From Bowmanella dokdonensis (lineage in GTDB: Bacteria; Pseudomonadota; Gammaproteobacteria; Enterobacterales; Alteromonadaceae), in the NCBI RefSeq assembly GCF_017254865.1, contig NZ_JAFKCV010000014.1, positions 1 through 64,000 on the forward strand: a DNA stretch of 64,000 bases, in the 5' to 3' direction. Position numbers and translations under genes: made by a program. Numbering within the stretch: the first letter of the stretch is position 1; each line of letters begins with the position of its first letter. The notes below the pieces were generated by a model. It had not been told where the DNA came from and made no database searches. It saw nothing but the letters and a program-made list of their open reading frames with translations. Positions 1-7,463 of the stretch are shown here, piece by piece.

Positions 1-126
1 GAGCATTACAACCATGTTCGCCCGCATAGCTCACTGAATTACATGTCGCCTGTTGAGTATGCAAAACAGGCAGCTTAAGCAGGAAAATCTCATTGAGGGA
101 TTGGTACTAATCTCGGGGAAAGGTCA
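1..126 (+). mobile_element. 3' end of an IS3-family insertion sequence (OrfB tail and right end)
   Basis: Frame 1 opens inside a coding region and reads a typical IS3-family OrfB (DDE integrase) C-terminus, with the core YNHVRPHSSLNYMSP, stopping at 76-78. About 48 bp further on, the sequence CTAATCTCGGGGAAAGGTCA ends at 126 and has the look of a terminal inverted repeat finishing in CA. Beyond 126 a different coding frame begins abruptly, which supports 126 as the element boundary. The rest of the element lies outside the window, so its group and completeness cannot be judged. The OrfB identity is well supported; the exact end is inference. Confidence 0.8.
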
Positions 127-1041
127 GATGGATTCAATTCCTATGAGTACTACGAAGAACTTCCGAAAGATCAAAAGGAGAAATTGGCCGTAAACAATGT
201 AACCGTAGCATTTGTTGAAAGGCAGACTGATAGATTGAATACCCTTGCTAAGTTATTCGAAACTTCTACCAATGGTGAATCAAGTTTCTACGGAGATTTT
301 GTGAGCAGCATACAAAAAGACATTATTAATATTCAAAAAACTAACGCTATTGAAAAGTTGAGAGTAGCACATGAAAATTCGTCATACTTTGAGTATCAAA
401 GGATTAGAAGAAATGAAGTACAATCCTCAATTATGATAGCTAGTGATGCTGCCTGTGATCTCTTTAGAAGGAGATTAAACGGTGTATTCAGCCAGTCAAA
501 CTTTGCCTTTGGTTCTTTAGCAACAGTTGCAGGAGGCTTAGGAGCTATATTTACCGGAGTTGACGAAGCAAGGGCATTTGCTGGTCTGTCTGGTATCACA
601 AGTGGCATAAGAGCTGAGTGGAATGATGCTTACTTCAGAAACCAGGTAGTGGAAGTACTTACAAAAGCTATGGAAATCGCTAGAAAGAAGAAAAGAGATG
701 AAATTCAGAGAAGGAGCATTCAAGTTACTTCTGACTATAATATACAGCAATCTATAAATGATGCAATTGACTACAATTCAAAATGTACTCTAATTGCAGG
801 TTTGCAAGAAACATCAGAGTCTCTCCAAATAGTTTCCGATCCTGGTTTGAAGTGGTTAGCCACTGCATTTGGAGGAGCCGCGTCAAATAGGGAACTTACT
901 TCAAAACTTTTTGAACATCTCGGCAATGCAGTTAGTGAAATGCAACAGATTCAGAAGTCCACGGAAGATCCCAACTCAATTTCAGAAATCCCTAGCCCCC
1001 CTAAAGAAAAAGAAGTTCCTACAAACCCCAAGGATAAATAG
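127..1041 (+). pseudogene. IS-truncated gene of unknown function (C-terminal part)
   Basis: The frame is open from just after the insertion-sequence end (residues DGFNSYEYYEELPKDQ...) and runs to the stop at 1039-1041. The TTG at 184 is the first listed start but has no convincing ribosome-binding site, and the frame continues upstream of it to the IS junction. I read this as the surviving C-terminal part of a gene cut by the IS. The protein has a charged N-terminal part, a glycine/alanine-rich central segment with a short hydrophobic stretch, a lysine/arginine-rich helix, and a proline/lysine-rich tail (PSPPKEKEVPTNPKDK). No family is recognised. Base composition is AT-rich compared with the sugar loci, like the cassette that follows. 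The full-length protein might be a membrane-associated accessory protein, but nothing here proves that. Confidence 0.6.
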
Positions 1042-1072
1042 AATTATTATTAAGATTTTTCTTTTATGGAAC

Positions 1073-1095
1073 ATAGGGCTGCTTCGCAGCCCTAT
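1073..1095. terminator. Hairpin with UUCG loop after the truncated gene
   Basis: ATAGGGCTGC, TTC and GCAGCCCTAT form a perfect stem that can close on a C(UUCG)G tetraloop, about 30 bp after the stop at 1041. There is no clear T-run on either side, so it may be a weak or factor-assisted terminator or an RNA-stabilising hairpin. Confidence 0.45.
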
Positions 1096-1272
1096 TCAGT
1101 ATCTGAAAAATAAATTAGCCGTAATCAATAGTACAAATAAACTATCAGTCTATATCTTTAACAGCTGCCCGGGGCAAAATTAGTCAAGGCTCTAATTTCA
1201 AAAAAGCTAGCATTTACTCTCTTGTACAACACAAATAAGCCAATCATATTTAGTGTATAGTATAGGACAGTC

Positions 1273-1383
1273 CTAAAAAATAGTTTTTCTCAATGACTTT
1301 TCCTGATCGCTTTTGATTACAAAACAAGAACCATCGAACCTCACATTCTCAGGCTTAATCCAGCAAATAGAATAGATCTTCAT
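1273..1383 (-). CDS. Possible 36-aa small protein
   Basis: A short open frame (MKIYSICWIKPENVRF...) runs from an ATG at 1383-1381 to a TAG at 1275-1273. It is preceded on the minus strand by AAAGGTGGGTAA, a good Shine-Dalgarno match at normal spacing. It lies between two AT-rich genes and downstream of the cassette at 1499-4080. The family is unknown and the ORF is short enough to be chance; the ribosome-binding site is the only real support. The rest of 1042-1498 shows only the hairpin at 1073-1095. Confidence 0.25.
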   Translation of the reverse strand: MKIYSICWIKPENVRFDGSCFVIKSDQEKSLRKTIF

Positions 1384-1498
1384 TTACCCACCTTTATTAA
1401 AATATCCGGTTGTGAAGTTAGATGTAAGTGCTCTATTGTGGCTGTCATTATTTCTTGAAATAAGCTATCGACTAGCAACCTAGTTTAAATCCAAAGTT

Positions 1499-2542
1499 TT
1501 ACTCTGATTGAGATCGTAACAACTCATGAAGATAACCAGTATCGTCTTCTGCGCGTTGGCGAAAGTGCTCATTTATTAAAGGCGGCAATTCTCTTTTTAT
1601 ACCTTTTTTATCTTGAATCTGTATAAGACCAGTTTCGTCAAATCGACCTACTTGAAATATTTCTAGCCCATTAGGCATCAATGCTTTGAAGGAAGCTGCC
1701 TCTTCTTGGCGAACAACACAGGCAATTGCCCAGTCACCCACCCCTAGCGCAAACTGCCAGAGAGGCACTTCTGTTCGAAAGGACGCCTCTTCAGCTATAG
1801 TGTGCATTGGTAAGCATTTCTCATGTAGAGTTATACCCACTCCTTCTTTACAGAAGATACGTATAGCCTCTGAAAGACCGTCACTGAGGTCGCAAGCAAA
1901 TGCAACTTTCCGAGATTCCCTCATATAGCGGCCTTCAATAACTCTAGCCATTGGGTGTGTGAGCACATTTGTATAATAATTGGGAATTTTTTTATCAAAT
2001 ATGCGTTTATTCATTAATGCCATGCTGCCAGAAAAAGCACCAAGTCTTCCTGCTATAAATAGATAATCACCAGGCATCGCGGAGCCTCGTCCAAACTGAG
2101 TCCCCCGCAATAATGTTCCCCATGCTGCTCCAATGACTTGGGCTGCATCTCCCTCTTTAGTATCTCCTCCAACAAATGCAATACCATGACTTCTACAAGC
2201 TTCTTCGCATCCCATTACAATTTCTCTAGCACTAATGACGTCAAAATCATCTGGTAGTACAAGTGACAGCATTAGCGCTTTGGGAACGGCACCAACAGAT
2301 AGCAAATCGCTAACATTTGCCACAACAGCCAGCCGCCCCCAAGTTTTTGCATCTCCTATGCCATGCTTTAATGAAACTGGTGATGGAGCCCTGTCTATTT
2401 TGCAAGCGATTAATTGATCTAATCCAACATCAATAATACTAGCATCATGCCCGAACCCATTTACAAAGGAAGAATCTACGCTCAAGCTTGGAAGTAAGCC
2501 TTTTATGAATTCTTTCTCGCCAATCTCCGACATCGTAGTCAT
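1499..2542 (-). CDS. ThiL/AIR-synthase-like (PurM-fold) protein
   Basis: The 347-residue protein follows the ThiL (thiamine-monophosphate kinase) / PurM-fold plan. It has an N-terminal GHDASII in place of the usual GDDAA, then KALAVNLSD-like AVVANVSDLLSVGAVPKA, then a GGDTKEG motif that matches the ThiL GGDTTRG metal/nucleotide loop, then a C-terminal domain with FACDLSDGLSEA resembling the AIR-synthase C region. ThiL phosphorylates thiamine phosphate with ATP, but it normally sits with ribH/nusB. Here the gene is third in a minus-strand cassette with a dCTP-deaminase-like and a cupin-like protein, 18 bp behind the former. The His for Asp change and odd context suggest a diverged role. Start: two ATGs (2542 and 2533) are possible and neither has a strong ribosome-binding site. 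Fold assignment is good; substrate is unknown. Confidence 0.7.
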   Translation of the reverse strand: MTTMSEIGEKEFIKGLLPSLSVDSSFVNGFGHDASIIDVGLDQLIACKIDRAPSPVSLKHGIGDAKTWGRLAVVANVSDLLSVGAVPKALMLSLVLPDDFDVISAREIVMGCEEACRSHGIAFVGGDTKEGDAAQVIGAAWGTLLRGTQFGRGSAMPGDYLFIAGRLGAFSGSMALMNKRIFDKKIPNYYTNVLTHPMARVIEGRYMRESRKVAFACDLSDGLSEAIRIFCKEGVGITLHEKCLPMHTIAEEASFRTEVPLWQFALGVGDWAIACVVRQEEAASFKALMPNGLEIFQVGRFDETGLIQIQDKKGIKRELPPLINEHFRQRAEDDTGYLHELLRSQSE

Positions 2543-2560
2543 AATCGTTACTTTTAATTG

Positions 2561-3388
2561 CTAATTCTGAGGTGTAATAGAGGCTTCTTTTACTTCCATA
2601 TCTATCAACGAAGGTTTGATTTTACCCAGACTTCGATTAAGATAGTCGATCTCTTTCTTGTATGTATCCATTCCACTTTCATATTTTTCGATCATATTTT
2701 TCATTTCGACAATTTTCTCCTTTTGATCATCCAAGCGTTCGGACAACCCCTTATATGTAAAGAATCCTGGCACAGCAAGCACAGCTACGATGAGAGTTAC
2801 GAAAACGAGAGTATTACTAGCTAACCAAGTAACTGTTCGTTTAGCAGACTTAGACGCTCTAGCAATTTCACTCAAGCTACTAATTATTGGCTGAGTTAAT
2901 TGCTCTTCTATAGTTGATACGGATCTGTGGACCTTAGAACTCATCGAAGCTTTTTCAAGACGAGAAAACTCAATAGTCGCAATCCTTTCCCCTCGTTTCA
3001 TGCATATTGATTTTGATGAAAGGTTATAAAGCATTAAGATAACCTTGCCCTTATAGCCTGGATCAAATGGCGGTTGTGATGTCAAAATTATTCCAGCATA
3101 GATATGGGTCATTCTAAGAGATACTTTAGCAGTAATATCTTTCGGTAGATTAATAGTTTCTTCAGTAAGAATAAAACAGACCGCGTGTGGTGGGATTTTA
3201 AAAGATTGGTTTCGTCTTATACGCTCTGTCTCTATAGAGGAGAAAACTCCTTCTTTTCCTATATAGTATTCTTCACCAACAGTTAGATCGTAAGAGCTTG
3301 CCCTCAAAAGCTCGTTTTTAAATGGAGAGATCAATCCGTCCTCTTTTTTTTCAGATAACAGACTGATAACGTGGTCAGGCAGAGTCAT
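2561..3388 (-). CDS. dCTP-deaminase-like protein with C-terminal membrane helix and coiled coil
   Basis: Residues 20-145 match the dCTP deaminase/dUTPase trimer fold: SSYDL near 31-35, VSLRMTHIYAG at 89-99, FDPGYKG at 108-114 and the closing KRGERIATIEF. In E. coli Dcd the strand after DPGW reads LEFYN and its Glu is the catalytic base; here the strand reads LMLYN, with Met119 at that place, so classic deamination is doubtful. Residues about 188-211 form a transmembrane helix and 212-262 are charged and coiled-coil-like, which is foreign to ordinary Dcd (about 190 residues). The start overlaps the upstream cupin-like gene by ATGA, so the two are translationally coupled. A nucleotide-binding sensor anchored in the membrane is a possible role; this is inference. 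Confidence 0.7.
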   Translation of the reverse strand: MTLPDHVISLLSEKKEDGLISPFKNELLRASSYDLTVGEEYYIGKEGVFSSIETERIRRNQSFKIPPHAVCFILTEETINLPKDITAKVSLRMTHIYAGIILTSQPPFDPGYKGKVILMLYNLSSKSICMKRGERIATIEFSRLEKASMSSKVHRSVSTIEEQLTQPIISSLSEIARASKSAKRTVTWLASNTLVFVTLIVAVLAVPGFFTYKGLSERLDDQKEKIVEMKNMIEKYESGMDTYKKEIDYLNRSLGKIKPSLIDMEVKEASITPQN

Positions 3389-4080
3389 ATATCTTCAATC
3401 CTATTCTTTATTTTGCTCAGCTTTGAACGGAGCTCTTCTAAATCTATTCCGCTTGAAACTAGACAATCCTTTGGGATAGCCTGTCTATTTTTTAATACTA
3501 ATGCCTCTCTTTCTCTTACTCCCCAAGCTGAGACTGTCAATGTACCCAGCTTGACTTGACTAATATTGTGCAAACTATTTGATTCTGCTCGATAAATATT
3601 GCCCTTTGTCAACACTCTACTTCCAGAACGAACTACTCCTGTTGTGCCATTTTCTTTTGCAACACAGTGACCTAACGATTGTTCAAAGCTATAAAGAAAG
3701 CACTTATAAGCATCTCCAGGGATAAGCTCATAAGAGTTCTCTTGTATCGCTCCGAAAACGATACGAGAGCTGAAGTGTGCACAATGTGAATGGATGTCTT
3801 CCTCAATATTAATGGATTCATCATCCCACAAATGCATACGTAAACAATATGTTGGGTCATTTGCAAGTAAAACAAATTTTAAAAAGCCTAGTTGATGTCT
3901 ATGTGATCGACGAGCGGCTGCCTCGAGAAGTTGGTCATCCGAAAGTATTAGATCCAGACAATTCACCAACGATTTGTTCGAAACATCTTCAACAACTTCC
4001 TCAATAGCTCGCCAATTTAAGGTTTGACTATCGACCTTACTTTTCATAAATCGACTTTTATATATGGCCAAATTATTCAT
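3385..4080 (-). CDS. Cupin-like protein of unknown function, first gene of cassette
   Basis: The 231-residue protein carries the pattern EDIHSHCAHFSSRIVFGAI around residues 93-111, which resembles the metal-binding HxH strand of cysteine-dioxygenase-like cupins, followed by the expected beta-rich segment and a later LHNISQ strand. The N-terminal 60 residues are helical and charged. The gene has a good ribosome-binding site (AAGGATGG) before the ATG at 4080 and overlaps the next gene by 4 bp. With the deaminase-like and ThiL-like genes it forms a three-gene operon in AT-rich DNA bracketed by insertion-sequence debris. The cupin assignment rests on one motif and could be wrong; no substrate can be proposed. 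Confidence 0.5.
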   Translation of the reverse strand: MNNLAIYKSRFMKSKVDSQTLNWRAIEEVVEDVSNKSLVNCLDLILSDDQLLEAAARRSHRHQLGFLKFVLLANDPTYCLRMHLWDDESINIEEDIHSHCAHFSSRIVFGAIQENSYELIPGDAYKCFLYSFEQSLGHCVAKENGTTGVVRSGSRVLTKGNIYRAESNSLHNISQVKLGTLTVSAWGVREREALVLKNRQAIPKDCLVSSGIDLEELRSKLSKIKNRIEDI

Positions 4081-4673
4081 TTACCATCCTTATATTCGAT
4101 AACCTTGCTACATTTCATACGTGTCTTTCGTCAACACGCACATTATCTTTAATCTTGGTGTTCTTCTCTCCACTAGTCCACCCGATTTGATCTTAGTAAA
4201 CTCCGCAACGAGAGGAAATTCGCACATGAAAAGATTTTCTGAAGAACAGTTCACCGGGAAAAAGGGGACGGACAATTAATACCTGAACAAACATCCCTGC
4301 TTTGTGCCATTTGTGACTCTGTTTTTCATTCCCAACGAAACTTTAGCTCCATTATCAAGACAGGAACAGAAGGCCATTATTCTCCCCCATAGATAAACCT
4401 GTCAAAACCCTTTTCCTTCCAATACTTTCGGATAGTGGTGTTGTAGTTTATGTTCAGATGACCAGCTATCCCCTCAGTGTCTCTGTGGTTAACCCCAAGT
4501 CATCGTCCAGGCACACAATACTCCTACCACCCAGAAGGCCTGTCCATAAGTTCAAAAACCATTGTTTTTAATAAACTTTTCAAGCCTGAAATGATAGAAT
4601 CCGGCTCTGATTTAACTGCTCATAACTGAGCCACAGCGGGATTCCTTTCCCCTTCACAGCAGTTGGATAACCT
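4081..4673. other. Gene-poor stretch with transposase scraps
   Basis: It probably contains the promoter of the 4080-1499 cassette. At 4226-4249 it carries the start of an IS3-type OrfA (listed separately). On the minus strand 4377-4500 holds a short stop-limited frame (GIAGHLNINYNTTIRKYW..., ending YGGE) that looks like a helix-turn-helix fragment of a lost gene. No intact gene was found. Confidence 0.5.
4226..4249 (+). mobile_element. Remnant of IS3-type OrfA start
   Basis: ATG followed by codons for KRFSEEQ gives the characteristic beginning of IS3-family (IS407-like) OrfA proteins. The frame then diverges at once into unrelated sequence (FTGKKGTDN, stop). Only eight codons match, so this is a scrap left by deletion or rearrangement. 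With the OrfB tail at 1-78 it brackets the AT-rich accessory patch. Confidence 0.45.
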
Positions 4674-5659
4674 ATGCACAAAAAGCCGTTTTTGAGATGG
4701 ATTGGCCATAGTGCCCTGGCCTCGTTATTGACCTTCAGTGCGTCTTCCCTGGCGGCCTCGCCGGACGCGGCTGTTACGCAGTTTATAGAGGAAATGGTCA
4801 GCGAACATGGGTTTGACCAGAGCGAATTGACCAGCTGCTTGCTGACAGGGTACCGAATCAGGCCATTCAGCTGCCCTGGGAGGCCAAACCCTGGCATCAG
4901 TACTATCCGCTGTTTCTGACCGAGAAGCGGGTGCAAAAAGGCGTGGAATTCTGGCACACCCATCAGGACAGCCTTAAGCGGGCTGAACAGGTCTTTGGCG
5001 TTCCGGCCGAAATTATCGTCGCCATTATCGGGGTGGAAACCTTTTATGGTACCTATCAGGGCAAGTACGAAGTGCTGGATTCCCTGTATACCCTGGGCTT
5101 TCACTACCCGCCGCGTTCAAAATTCTTTAAAAGCGAGTTAGCCCAGTACCTGCTGATGACCCGCGAAGAGGGCCTGGATAACACCAGTATTGTCGGCTCT
5201 TATGCCGGGGCAATGGGCTGGGGACAATTTATCTCCTCCAGCTATCGCCACTACGCGGTGGATTTTGACCAGGACGGCACCCGGGACCTGTTAAATAATC
5301 CCCAGGATGCCATCGGCAGCGTGGCCAATTATTTTCGTAAGAACGGCTGGAAACCGGGCGAGGCGGTGGCCTATCCGGCCGTCGTGGAAAAAGCCCAGGT
5401 CCCATCGCTGCTGACCGACAAACTTAAGCCCAGCCAAAGCTGGCAAAGCCTGCACAAAGGCGGTGTGCGTATCGATGGAACGGCAGAGCTGGTCGATGAG
5501 GCACCGGCTAAATTGCTGCAGTTTGAGTTGACTGACGGCCATGAATACTGGCTGGGACTGCATAACTTTTATGTGATCACCCGCTACAACCACAGCCCAC
5601 TGTATGCCATGGCGGTCTATCGGCTGAGTCAGGAAATTAAGGCGGCCATGGCCGGCTGA
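4674..5659 (+). pseudogene. mltB: Frameshifted lytic murein transglycosylase B, copy 1
   Basis: The gene starts like the intact copy at 53036 (MHKKPF.RW signal peptide) and reads in frame to about 4840. The segment that should read LTRLFAGRAPNPAILEAIQ is shortened by a net 13 bp, which shifts the frame: frame 3 ends at 4919, while the MltB frame resumes as QAIQLPWEAKPWHQYYPLF and runs to the stop at 5657-5659. The remainder is a normal MltB catalytic domain with the GVETFYG glutamate, AGAMGWGQF and an EF-hand-like DFDQDGTRD. MltB is a periplasmic peptidoglycan lytic transglycosylase. A protein from an internal start would lack the signal peptide. The last 470 bp are identical to the intact copy while the first half is clearly diverged, which points to recent gene conversion or recombination. 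Confidence 0.9.
5190..5659 (+). repeat. 470-bp perfect direct repeat, left copy
   Basis: Line-by-line comparison with 53565-54034 shows no difference. The first mismatch on the left is A at 5189 against G at 53564, and identity ends exactly at the stop codon. Both copies lie in the same orientation and are offset by 48,375 bp. Confidence 0.95.
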
Positions 5660-5872
5660 TGCACAAAGATATCCCTTGCCTGAAACAGTAAAAATGAACC
5701 ACAAGGATGACAGACCGAACTGGGGTGACTGCTCTGTAAGCGCCCGGCTCCTTCCTGGCTTCTGCTGAAGAATCATGGCAGCAGATGGGCGAGGTCATCC
5801 TCCGGCTGGAGGTCCGGCTGACTTGGACGGATAAATTCCGCTTCTGCGATTTCTGCCCACCCATTTGATGTG

Positions 5873-5889
5873 GCCGGGCACCGCCCGGC
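5873..5889 (-). terminator. GC-rich hairpin downstream of the aldehyde dehydrogenase gene
   Basis: GCCGGGC, ACC and GCCCGGC form a 7-bp perfect stem a few bases beyond the stop of the gene ending at 5898. There is no T-run, so intrinsic termination is uncertain. Confidence 0.35.
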
Positions 5890-5897
5890 AGATGGGT

Positions 5898-7430
5898 TTA
5901 CAGATCGAACTTGATCCCTTGAGCCAGGGGCATGGCGGTTGAATAGTTTATGGTATTGGTCTGACGGCGCATGTACGCTTTCCAGGCATCAGAGCCGGAT
6001 TCGCGACCGCCGCCGGTTTCCTTTTCGCCACCAAAGGCACCGCCAATTTCCGCGCCAGAGGTACCAATATTCACATTTGCAATACCGCAATCTGACCCCC
6101 AGTGAGCCAGGAATTGTTCGGCTTCGAGCATATTCTGGGTAAAGATGGCGGACGACAGCCCCTGAGCCACGTCGTTTTGCAGATCAATGGCTTGCTGCAC
6201 TTTACCAGTGTACTTAATCAGGTACAGGATGGGCGCAAAGGTTTCTTCCTGCACCATCTGGTAGTGGTTTTCGGCCTCAACGATAGCAGGCCTGACGTAA
6301 CAGCCCGACGCATAACCTTCTCCACTGAGGACGTCGCCACCACATAGCAACTTCCCCCCTTCGGCCTGCACTTTGTCCAGTGCCTCACTAAAGGCCCTGA
6401 CAGAGTTTTGATCAATCAGTGGCCCTACATGATTATTCTGATCCAAGGGGTTACCGATACGCAGCTTGCTGTACGCGCTGATAAGGGTGTCTTTTACCTT
6501 GTCATACACCGACTCATGCACAATCACCCGACGAGTAGTAGTGCAGCGCTGACCGGCTGTTCCCACCGCACCAAACACCACACCAGGTATGGCTACTTTC
6601 AGGTCGGCGTTGGGAGTGATAATAATGGCGTTGTTACCGCCCAGCTCCAGAATGCTCTTACCAAAACGGGCAGCGACTTTCTGCCCGGCATGACGACCGA
6701 CACGGGTCGAACCAGTCACCGACATCAACGGAATACGCTTGTCATCCAGCATCAGCTCACCGATCTCGGCGCCGGTGCCCACCACCAGTGAGAATACCCC
6801 TTCCGGCAGATTATTGCGGGCCAGAATCTCTTTTAAAATATGCTGACAGGCAATGGCAGTCAGCGGGGTTTTCTCTGAGGGCTTCCACACCGTCACGTTA
6901 CCGCAAACCGCAGAGATCATGGCATTCCATGACCATACCGCCACCGGGAAGTTAAAGGCCGAGACCACACCGACAATACCCAGCGGATGGTACTGATCGT
7001 ACATACGGTGCAATGGACGCTCAGAGTGCATGGTAGAGCCGCATAACTGACGGGACAGGCCAACGGCAAAATCACAGATATCGATCATCTCCTGCACCTC
7101 GCCCAGGCCTTCCTGCAGTGACTTGCCCATTTCATAAGATACCAGCTCACCCAGCGGCTGCTTGTATTCTCGCAGTGCCTGGCCAATCTGACGCACTATT
7201 TCCCCTCGCTGAGGCGCAGTAATCTTACGCCAGCTAACAAAGGCCTGCTGCGCCTGTTCAATCACTTGCTGATACTGGACAGGGGTACAAAGGCTGACCT
7301 TGGCAATCAGTTCACCATCAACCGGCGAGTGAATAGCCAGTGGCTCTGCACTGTTATCAGTCAGCCACTGCTGGCCCGTGCTGGCACCGGCGTTGCTGGC
7401 GCCAAGCTTCAGTTGCTTGAGAAATTTCAT
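5898..7430 (-). CDS. amaB: Alpha-aminoadipate-semialdehyde dehydrogenase (ALDH7 family)
   Basis: The 510-residue protein is an aldehyde dehydrogenase of the antiquitin/ALDH7 type, which oxidises 2-aminoadipate 6-semialdehyde (in equilibrium with piperideine-6-carboxylate) to 2-aminoadipate with NAD(P)+. Visible marks are the Rossmann region SAFNFPVAVWSWN, the LELGGNN motif with the general-base Glu, the catalytic Cys near residue 296 in GQRCTTTRR, and the C-terminal GGEKETGGGRESGSDAWK stretch typical of ALDH7. The ATG at 7430 follows AAGAGGA at good spacing. It lies 33 bp behind the kinase/phospho-lyase fusion gene, whose predicted product is exactly its substrate, so the pair probably works in hydroxylysine (or lysine) breakdown. 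Confidence 0.85.
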   Translation of the reverse strand: MKFLKQLKLGASNAGASTGQQWLTDNSAEPLAIHSPVDGELIAKVSLCTPVQYQQVIEQAQQAFVSWRKITAPQRGEIVRQIGQALREYKQPLGELVSYEMGKSLQEGLGEVQEMIDICDFAVGLSRQLCGSTMHSERPLHRMYDQYHPLGIVGVVSAFNFPVAVWSWNAMISAVCGNVTVWKPSEKTPLTAIACQHILKEILARNNLPEGVFSLVVGTGAEIGELMLDDKRIPLMSVTGSTRVGRHAGQKVAARFGKSILELGGNNAIIITPNADLKVAIPGVVFGAVGTAGQRCTTTRRVIVHESVYDKVKDTLISAYSKLRIGNPLDQNNHVGPLIDQNSVRAFSEALDKVQAEGGKLLCGGDVLSGEGYASGCYVRPAIVEAENHYQMVQEETFAPILYLIKYTGKVQQAIDLQNDVAQGLSSAIFTQNMLEAEQFLAHWGSDCGIANVNIGTSGAEIGGAFGGEKETGGGRESGSDAWKAYMRRQTNTINYSTAMPLAQGIKFDL

Positions 7431-7463
7431 CGTTAATCCTCTTCTTGTCGTTACCGGGCGGGG

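Noticed and set aside
1499-2542. Housekeeping thiamine-monophosphate kinase
   Set aside because: The GDDAA motif is altered to GHDAS and the context is an accessory cassette, so I kept only a ThiL-like fold assignment.
4377-4500. Minus-strand frame with a helix-turn-helix-like look
   Set aside because: It is bounded by stops and too short; kept only as a note in the intergenic entry.
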